Part shown: positions 56,563-64,000 of the stretch, in pieces
Position numbering within the stretch: position 1 is the stretch's first letter
Layout of the letters: each line of letters starts with the position of its first letter
Source of the DNA: Okapia johnstoni
Lineage: Eukaryota > Chordata > Mammalia > Artiodactyla > Giraffidae
NCBI GenBank assembly: GCA_024291935.2
Contig: CM044318.1
Location: 86,959,501 to 87,023,500 of the forward strand
Length of the DNA: 64,000 nt
Reading direction: 5' to 3'
Made by a program: the position numbers and the translations under genes
The notes under the pieces: model-generated
The model's input: the letters and a program-made list of their open reading frames with translations, nothing else
What the model was told of the DNA's origin: nothing
Databases searched by the model: none

Positions 56563-59282
56563 CTCTGACCCTCCTATAAATTCTGTGAGTAACCGGTACT
56601 CCTCTGAACAACCAGTACACAATTGCCCCTCCAGGCCAGAATAAACCAGAGAGTATTCTCTCTGCAGCCAAGAACCTTGTTGCCGCAGGTCTGCAGGTAG
56701 TAAATCCGGGCCTTCGTGACCAGGTGGCTGGGTCCTGAGCATGGGATGCGGGCAGCCCAGAGCGCACGGCAATGGGGCAGCTACTTCATCACCCAGCCTA
56801 AGGGTGACGTGCCTCTGGAAGCCAAGGGCTGGGCACAGAGAGATGCTGCGTTTCTAAGTCGTTAGGATGGGCCTGAGGAATTCAAGGCCTGTCGGTCAGG
56901 TGGGTGGCTTCTAATCACGATGAGGAACCTAAAAATAAAACAAGTTCAAAGCTAAAACCTCTCAGCATAAGATGTGATCAAGGGATGAGACGCTTCTGTG
57001 TCTGCCTTCTGTGAATCCTTAACATCCTGTAGCTGGAAATTCGATGCAGAGTCTGATTCCTCGGGTTGTTGAATCACAGCGTAAGAAGTCTGTTACACAC
57101 GTGCCTCTGCCAACCTCTTAAATGAAAAGTAGGGCACTGATTGTGGAAGGTGGGGTGGGGCTAAAAACTAGAACAACGGTGTTTGGAAGGATCTTAATGA
57201 ATCGAGGGCTCCTCCCAAACCACCAACCTCCTGAGCATCACAGGCAGAAATAGCAATGCCTCCTGCCTCCGCTGGAGCTGTGGCTGCCTGGGAACACAGC
57301 CTGGCCTTACTGGAGTGTTGTGTTGACAAAGATGCTGTTGCTCCTGCCCTGTCTCTACATACCCACCCCCCATTTTCTTTAGATCTATAGTTAGAAGCAG
57401 ACTCTCTTTATGACCCAGGAAGCTAATTATAGCATCCAACCCGAGAGAAGAGGTACCCTCTAAAAGAAATTCAAGGTTATTGTTGGTAACAGAAAGAAAA
57501 CTTGAAGACTATGTAAGGGTATCTATTTGAAGACACTGGACTTAGAAGAAGAGGACATACATTTAAATAAAGTTTAATTATGCAAACGGGGAACTTAGAG
57601 ATTCTGGATTCTGGGGCTCACTTGATTACCTGGGAGCGGATTAGTTGATTTCCGAATAGTTGGCTGCAACCTGGACTTGATGAGAGCTGGTGCTGAATGA
57701 AGCGGAGATGCCAGAATCCTGTGTGTGATTAGGAGAAGGAGCTGGAAACCACGATCCATGCAGGGATGGGTCAGGGCTCCTACACGCAGATGTCAGAGTC
57801 CACGCTGGCGTGTTCTACTGCGGAGGGCTCCTTAGCCCACAACGTCTCCAGAAGTGTGACCACAAGCTTGGAAGCTGTAGATCTGGGAGTCGTGTGCCCA
57901 GGAGAAGCCGTGGGAGGGGGTTCCAGCAGGAATCCCACTGTGGCCACCACTGCCACCCTGGCCTCCAATGCTCGTGGCTGGATGAAATGCCAGCTTCATA
58001 ACTGTGCCCAAAGGTCAGCCTGTGGCCATGGAGCCAGCTTCTAAGGGCCTGGCTGCTCAGACCTGCCCCCAAGAAGCACATGGCTGGACTGGAGGGCAGA
58101 GCCTCTGGTTATGTGTGGATTAGGTTTTCCAGCCTCTAGAGGGCAGGAGGCTCACTCCCGGAGGGTAAATCACACACTGAAGGAACCACCCTGAATGTTT
58201 TCCGAAGAAACCCTGAAATGTGTCGTCTCTAGAATCCCAAGCCTGTGCTGGACAGAACAGGGCCTGCCGTGTGTGTTCACACGCTCATTTACCCGACAAA
58301 GGTCCGCAGTCACACGTGCTGGAGACGGAGCAGAGATGACCGAGCTGCGGGCTTGTGCGAAGACACCAGCGCAGTGGGAGGGGGCCCGTGGGCCTGGGTC
58401 TGGGGGCCGGTGACGCAGGTATTGAGGCGGGAAGCGAAGGCAGGGACACATAGTCACCATCGCTGCCCGAGGCGACTGGACGGCGCTTCCTCAGTGTGGA
58501 GACAGCGGGGCTCAGCCTGCCCGAGTGGAGTGTCCAACCAAAGACGTACAGTCAACCGAAACAGATCCACAAGCCGTTTCTGCACCAGATGCAGCTTTTC
58601 CAAGAGAGAAACAATGACAAGTATTTTACTTCAGTTATTCGGACCATAAATGAATGACTGGTACCGCGCGGAAGTCAGGGAGCCAGGAGACCCATGCCGG
58701 AGCAGAGTGCGCTTCTCTTTCTCAGGAGAGCAGCCAGCCTTCCTAGGGCCTCTGTTTTCATTTTTAAATTTTTAGTAATAAACTTGTATTAATAAAAAGC
58801 TGTGGGCATGATGGTCTGATCTACAGAGGCAGGGTGAAAAGATGACCGCAGTCATTTGTAATGTGGGCACGAGAAATCTCCTCTCTCTGCGAATTTCCAT
58901 AATTCAACACAGTATGCTTAGCTCTGTCACATGATGAGCACTTGCCAGGCCCACGGACAGGTTTGGGCTGGTACCCCGGGGCCCCTCCACCAGCAAGACT
59001 AGAGAAAAATGTGCTAACTTGTGTCTTTCATTTCCAGAGACCAAGAGCATCTTCAAAACAGTGGAAGGCCCCAGAGGAATGCTGGTTAACAGCCCTCTTT
59101 TACAACTGAGGAAATTATAACAGAGAAAAGTGAGGGATGGAGGTAAGGGCACACAGCTGGTTGGTGGTACAATAACTGTCAGCAGCCAGATCCCTTTCGC
59201 TCCAGTGCATCTCCTACACCTGCCACTGCTTTGTGATCCAGGAAACTGGTATCCATAGAAAATGCTTCTTTAGGATAAAACT
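56563..59282. other. Single-copy DNA, no gene seen
   Basis: No exon or RNA gene recognised. 57440-57720 is AT-rich. Contains the MIR at 59090-59220. Confidence 0.4.
59090..59220 (+). mobile_element. MIR-family SINE (ancient)
   Basis: TTTTACAACTGAGGAAATTA, GGGCACACAGCTGGTTGGTG and a CCAGATCCCTTTCGCTCCAG-type end follow the MIR core order. Confidence 0.6.
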
Positions 59283-59456
59283 GGGCTTCCCTGGTGGCTA
59301 AGATGGTAAAGAATCTGCCTGCAATGCCAGAGACCAGGGTTCAATACCTGGGTCAGGAACATCCCCTGGAGGAGGGAATGGTTACCCACTTCAGTATTCT
59401 TGCCTGGAGAATTCCATGAAAACATCAGAGCCTGATGGGCTTCAGTCCATGTAAGC
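59283..59456 (+). mobile_element. Bov-tA SINE, 3' truncated
   Basis: Head GGGCTTCCCTGGTGGCTAAG, B-box-like GGTTCAATACC, body to GGGCTTCAGTCCATG, where it stops without the GGGTCGCAAAGAG tail. The missing tail is not found beyond the adjacent BovB, so the SINE was not simply split by it. Confidence 0.9.
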
Positions 59457-59460
59457 TAAA

Positions 59461-61965
59461 ATTCAGTTCAGTTCAGTTCAGTCACTCAGTAGTGTCTGAC
59501 TCTTTGCGACCCCATGAACCACAGCACGCCAGGCCTCCCTGTCCATCACCAACTCCCTGAGTCCACCCAAACCCATGTCCATCGAGTCAATGATGCCATC
59601 AAGCCATCTCATCCTCTGTCGTCCCCTTCTCCTCCTGCCCTCAATCTTTCCCAGCATCAGGGTCTTTTCCAATGAGTCAGCTCTTCGCATCAGGTGGCCA
59701 AAGTATTGGGACTTCAGCTTCAATATCAGTCCTTCCAATGAACACCCAGGACTGATCTCCCTTAGGGTGGACTGGTTGGATCTCCTTGCAGTCCAAGGGA
59801 CTCTCAAGAGTCTTCTCCAACACCACAGTTCAAAAGCATCAATTCTTCAGCACTCAGCTTTCTTTATAGTCCAACTCTCACATCCATACATGACCATTGG
59901 AAAAACCATAGCCTTGACTAGACAGACCTTTGTTGGCAAAGTAATGTCTCTGCTTTTTAATATGCTGTCTAGGTTGGTCATAACTTTCCTTCCAAGGAGG
60001 AAGCGTCTTTTAATTTCATGGCTGCAGTTGCCATCTGCAGTGATTTTGGAGCCCAGAAAAATAAAGTCAGCCACTGTTTCCACTGTTTCCCCATCTATCT
60101 GCCATGAAGTGATGGGACCAGATGCCATGATCTTAGTTTTCTGAATGTTGAGCTTTAAGACAATTTTTTCACTCTCCACTTTCATTTTCATCGAGAGGCT
60201 CTTTAGTTCTTCTTCACTTTCTGTCATAAGGGTGGTGTCATCTGCATATCTGAGGTTATTGATATTTCTCCCGGCAATCTTGATTCCAGCTTGTGCTTCA
60301 TCCGGCCCAGCGTTTCTCATGATGTACTCTGCATATAAGTTAAATAAGCAGGGTGACAATATACAGCCTTGACGTACTCCTTTTCCTATTTGGAACCAGT
60401 CTGTTGTTCCATGTCCAGTTCTAACTGTTGCTTCCTGACCTGCATACAGGTTTCTCAAGAGACAGGTCAGGTGGTCTGGTATTCCCATCTCTTTCAGGAT
60501 TTTCCACAGCTTATTGTGATCCACACAGTCAAAGGCTTTGGCATAGTCAATAAAGCAGAAATAGATGTTTTTCTGGAACTCTCTTTCTTTTTCGATGATC
60601 CATTGGATGTTGGCAATTTGATCTCTGGTTCCTGTTCATTTCCAAGGCAAACCATTCAATATCACAGTAATTCAAGTTTATGCCCCGACCAGTAACACTG
60701 AAGAAGCTGAAGTTGAACAGTTCTATGAAGACCTACAAGACCTTCTAGAACTAACACCCAAAAAAGATGTCCTTTTCATTATAGGGGACTGGAATGCAAA
60801 AGTAGGAAGTCAAGAAACACCTGGAGTAACAGGAAATTTGGCCTTGGAGTACAGAATGAAGCAGGGCAAAGGCTAATAGAGTCCTGCCAAGAGAATGCAC
60901 TGGTCATAGCAAACACCCTCTTCCACAACACAAGAGGAGACTCTACACACGGACATCACCAGATGGTCAACACTGAAATCAGATTGATTATATTCTTTGC
61001 AGCCAAAAATGGAGAAGCTCTATACAGTCAGCAAAAAACAGATTGGGAGCTGACTGTGGATCAGATCATGAACTCCTCATTGCCAAATTCAGACTGAAAT
61101 TGAAGAAAGTGGAGAAAACCACTAGACCATCCAGGTATGACCTAAATCAAATCCCTATGACTATACATTAGACGTGAGAAATAGATTTAAAGGACTAGAT
61201 CTGATAGACAGAATGCCTGATGAACTATGGATGGAGGTTTGTGACTTTGTACAAGAGACAGGAATCAAGACCATTCCCAAGAAAAAGAAATGCAAAAAAG
61301 CAAAACGGCTGTCTGAGGAGGCCTTACAAATAGCTGTGAAAAGATGGGAAGTGAAAAGCAAGAGAGAAAAGGAAAGATATTCCCATTTGAATGCAGAGTT
61401 CCAAAGAATAGCAAGGAGAGATAAGAAAGCCTTTCCCAGTGATCAATGCAAAGAAATAGAGGAAAACAATAGAATGGGAAAGACTAGAGATCTTTTCAAG
61501 CAAATTAGAGATACCAAGGGAACATTTCATGCAAAGATGGGCTCAATAAAGGACAGAAATGGTAGGGACCTAACAGAAGCAGAAGATATTAAGAAGAGGT
61601 GGCAAGAATACACAGAAGAACTGTACAAAAAAGTTCTTCATGACCCAGACAATCACGATGGTGTGATCACTCACCTAGAGCCAGACATCCTGGAATGTGA
61701 AGTCAAGTGGGCCTTAGGAAGCATCACTATGAACAAAGCTAGTGGAGGTGATGGTATTCCAGTTGAGCTATTTCAAATCCTGAAAGATAACGCTGTGAAA
61801 GTGCTGCACTCAATATGCCAGCAAATCTGGAAAACTCAGCAGTGGCCACAGGACTGGAAAAGATCAGTTTTCATGCCAATCCCAAAGAAAGGCAATGCCA
61901 AAGAATGCTCTAACTACTGCACAATTGCACTCATCTCACATGCTAGTAAGTTAATGCTTAAAAGA
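59461..61965 (-). mobile_element. BovB LINE with 5' inversion (twin priming)
   Basis: 59461-60631 is minus-strand BovB from the 3' terminus back to the start of the RT (ACCAGAGATCAAATTGCC). 60632-61963 is plus-strand BovB from the endonuclease (TTCCAAGGCAAACC) to just before that RT point (ATGCTAGTAAGTTAATGC). The inverted piece lies directly upstream of the other in the element, with an estimated ~80 bases lost at the join. A possible 7-bp TSD TAAAATT sits at 59457-59463 and 61966-61972. Together about 2.5 kb of a ~3.2 kb element is present. Confidence 0.88.
59478..60631 (-). pseudogene. BovB reverse transcriptase and C-terminal domain, one nonsense codon
   Basis: The best preserved LINE protein segment in the window. 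On the minus strand the frame runs from RDQIANIQWII through motif A (FIDYAKAFDCVDH, both aspartates present), GVRQGCILSP (motif B region) and YADD (motif C, 60248-60237) to KKAEC. There a TGA at 59849-59847 replaces the usual CGA; the same frame then continues through ARRSNQST and QRMRWLDGI to the natural stop at 59478. The catalytic triad is intact, but the nonsense codon and the inverted, separated endonuclease make it inactive. The family copies LINE (and SINE) RNA by target-primed reverse transcription. Confidence 0.9.
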
Positions 61966-61968
61966 TAA
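60632..61968 (+). pseudogene. BovB endonuclease and linker, inverted segment
   Basis: The plus strand carries GDWNAKVG (near 60786; an APE-endonuclease motif) and DCGSDHEL (near 61053; catalytic S-D-H region), then a 264-codon open stretch 61174-61968. That stretch spans the basic linker (KTIPKKKKCKKAK), HLNAEFQRIARRDKKAF, the RT N-terminal motif NKASGGDGIPVELFQ and PQDWKRSVFMPIPKKG. The frame is broken before 61174 by small indels. The last codons (LMLKR) run from BovB into flanking DNA. Its RT half is on the other strand to the left, so no complete protein can be made. Confidence 0.88.
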
Positions 61969-62171
61969 AATTAGGACCCTTATATTCAAGAAAGAGAGAC
62001 CACTACAAAGCCATAGAAAGTTCTCAAAAATAACTACACAACATCCTTACAGATAACTTACACTCTTCACTGTTGACCATTAGTTGCTATTTTGTGCCTT
62101 AAAGTAGTATGCTGAACTTTCACAGATGGTGTCAATTCAAGATCCCAGTAATGACTAATTCTGTGCCATTG

Positions 62172-62460
62172 ACTTTTTTACGTTAATTTTATTTCTTTTA
62201 ATTTGTTTCTAATTGAAGAATAATTACAATATTGTGTTGGCTTCTGCCACACATCAGTAGGAATCAGCCGTAGATATACACATCCCCCCCCCCACCTCCC
62301 ACCCTGTCCCCCACCTAGGTTGTCAGAGAGCACTGGGCTTGAGTCCCCTGAGTCATGCAGCAAATTCCCACTGGCTCTCTGTCTTACATCTGGTAACGTA
62401 AGTAGATGTTTCGATGCTGCTCTCTCGATTCATCCCTCCCTCTCCTTCCCGCACTTTAAC
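62172..62460 (-). mobile_element. Ruminant L1 3' UTR fragment
   Basis: Reverse L1 3' end: TTACAATATTGTGTTGGCTTC, CCACACATCAGTAGGAATC, a run of 10 C (62284-62293), GTCAGAGAGCACTGGGCTTG, TGCTCTCTCGATTCATCCC, CTCTCCTTCCCGC. This matches bovine-type L1 3' UTRs. Strongly 5' truncated. Confidence 0.82.
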
Positions 62461-63242
62461 AGCAGGACAAGGGGCTCCATCTGCTTTGCCCCCGGCTGTG
62501 GGGGAGGTTGGAGGAAGAGCTGGGGGCAGAGAAGAAGCCTCCAACAGCTCCCCTCCATGGTGGGGTGCGGGAGGGCCTTGAGGCAGCCCATCCGGCTCAT
62601 AACTCACGTTAGTTGATACAGGCGCGGAGAAACCCTGTAGCAAAAACCATGTTAGAATGTGCTTCTCCTGCTCAGTCCCAACTTCTGAGGCCGTGGAGTC
62701 AGCCTCTGAGATGAGTGATGCCTATTCATGGTGACGGCAATCTGCTGTGTCAGGTTTGGTGGGATGAGCTCTGTATAATTCAGCAAAATGCTAACAAAGC
62801 GCGTTAAGGAGCAAACCCGGAAACCTCACCCCTTGTCGTTTAGACAGAGGAAATCACTGAAGAAGTTCACAAAGACATGTGTGCCTGGACTTCATTACAC
62901 GCGCTTGGTGATAGCAGACCGCTCAGCCTGAATTTCCAACCAGAGTCTTGGTTGAATTTCAGAGACTGGAGCGAGCAGCCGTCAGAAGCGGTGGCCCCAG
63001 CAGGGAGCCCACACCACTCAGGCCACCCCCACCCCTCACAGGGTGCATTTTCCTGGAGTCTGCTCCTGACACTCACTGGGAGGCCCGTGGGTGGTCTTGG
63101 TCCCTCTTTGGGACAATCCTAAGGAAAACTTGCTCTTCTGGAATGCCATAGCGCCTGCACCAGTGTTTTCTGACAGGAAGAGCTGTCTGCATACACTCTT
63201 CAGTGAGAATGCCAATTACAAAACTGTACTCGTGGCATGCCA
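62461..63242. other. Single-copy DNA, no gene seen
   Basis: No recognised exon or repeat; may include a few decayed L1 bases at the left. Confidence 0.4.
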
Positions 63243-63455
63243 GGGCTTCCCTGGTGGCTCGGATGGTAAAGAACCTGCCTGCAGTGCGGGAGACCCAGGT
63301 TCCATACCTGGATGTGGAAGATCCCCTGGAGAAGGGAATGGCAACCCACTCCAGTATTCTGAACTGGAGAATCCCATGGACAGAGGAGCCTGCGGGGCTA
63401 CAGTTCATGGAGTCGCAAAGAATTGGACACAACTGAGAGACCAACACACTTCCTG
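63243..63455 (+). mobile_element. Bov-tA SINE
   Basis: Head AGGGCTTCCCTGGTGGCTCG, B-box-like GGTTCCATACC, body GAAGGGAATGGCAACCCACT, tail GTCGCAAAGAATTGGACAC. Full-length type; TSD not clear. Confidence 0.94.
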
Positions 63456-64000
63456 CACGTGGGGCTTTCTGCACGTGGGGCTGCCATTACCACAGGGACC
63501 ACAGCCTTGCAGGGACTCAGGCATTTTCACAGGGAAGCAGCCAGAGTCATTTCATCTCATCAGAAAACTTATCCTGGGCTGGGTGAGGGCAGGCCACCGT
63601 GTCCCCAAACTACCAACTGCAAGATAGGAAGGGCTCTCACATTTCCTGATTCCCACGTGGAGAAAGAGCAGGACACTCAGCCTGAAGGGTGGGGGCCCAC
63701 GACGGAGGAGGCAGGGCCCCCGCTCTGAGAGGAGCACATTCTGGAAGCGGAGACGGAAAGAAATGCAGGCATGACTGGGTCAGGGGAAAACACAGTCAGA
63801 GCTCACAGAGGACCACAGAGGCATGGCGATGGGCACGGGGCACATGGAGGGTAGGGCCCAGCAGGTGGGGGCACGTGTCCACCATGTGCACTGCGTCACT
63901 GGAGAGGAGACCCTGGGGTCGCAGTCAACTCGTTCAGGCTGGTTTTCTTGTGCGGCTGCTCCCGCGGGTTGCTCCTTGCTGCTTCTGAAGCCCGTGAGGA
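63456..64000. other. GC-rich single-copy DNA, no gene seen
   Basis: An ACGTGGGGCT phrase is duplicated (63458 and 63474). No exon or repeat recognised up to the window end. Confidence 0.4.

Noticed and set aside
56563..56790. Possible LTR fragment next to the short BovB
   Set aside because: Some phrases looked LTR-like, but I see no TG...CA ends, polyadenylation signal arrangement, primer-binding site or coding sequence to support it.
61174..61968. A 264-codon frame that might look like a host gene
   Set aside because: It is the BovB linker and RT N-terminus (NKASGGDGIPVELFQ), part of an inverted LINE segment.

Overview
The window is nuclear DNA from a bovid ruminant (cattle or a close relative). 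The evidence is its repeat content: at least ten BovB (RTE-clade LINE) fragments, about fifteen Bov-tA/Bov-A SINE copies including two BOV-A2 dimers, four CHR-type tRNA-derived SINEs, and ruminant-type L1 3' ends. BOV-A2 and BovB-derived SINE tails are known from Pecora/Bovidae. I recognise no host protein-coding exon, rRNA, tRNA, CRISPR array or prokaryotic-style operon. All convincing coding similarity belongs to LINE proteins, and all of it is broken or truncated. Boundaries were read by eye against remembered family consensus and are good to about 10-20 bases, except where a target-site duplication (TSD) fixes them.

Layout. 1-5955: a run of BovB pieces (3' fragment; SINE-BovB chimera; a 2.27 kb minus-strand copy facing a plus-strand 3' copy, giving a large inverted repeat). 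6760-10475: an old minus-strand L1 with four younger elements stacked into it. 10.5-17.8 kb: GC-rich single-copy DNA with two abutting Bov-tA copies and a 52-bp minisatellite. 17.8-21.5 kb: BovB, GC-box-like tandem repeat, Bov-tA, two L1 3' ends, BOV-A2. 22.1-23.9 kb: an AT-rich island in which I recognise no repeats. 27.3-27.8 kb: a 55-bp minisatellite with five identical units. 30-46 kb: scattered SINEs, BovB and old L1, including an L1 with an inverted 5' end. 46.4-47.3 kb: a CpG-dense block with a TATA-like motif. 47-59 kb: mostly GC-rich single-copy DNA. 59.3-62.5 kb: a Bov-tA, then a BovB with a 5' inversion carrying the best-preserved reverse transcriptase in the window, then an L1 3' end.

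How the parts relate. BovB encodes the endonuclease/reverse transcriptase that is thought to mobilise Bov-tA SINEs, whose 3' tails copy the BovB 3' end; several stages of that partnership can be seen here (a 97-bp BovB stub, a SINE-BovB chimera, BOV-A2 dimers). The strongest leads are these rearranged retrotransposons, the 55-bp minisatellite, and a few CpG-dense or AT-rich unique blocks that could be regulatory. The regulatory idea is inference from composition only.
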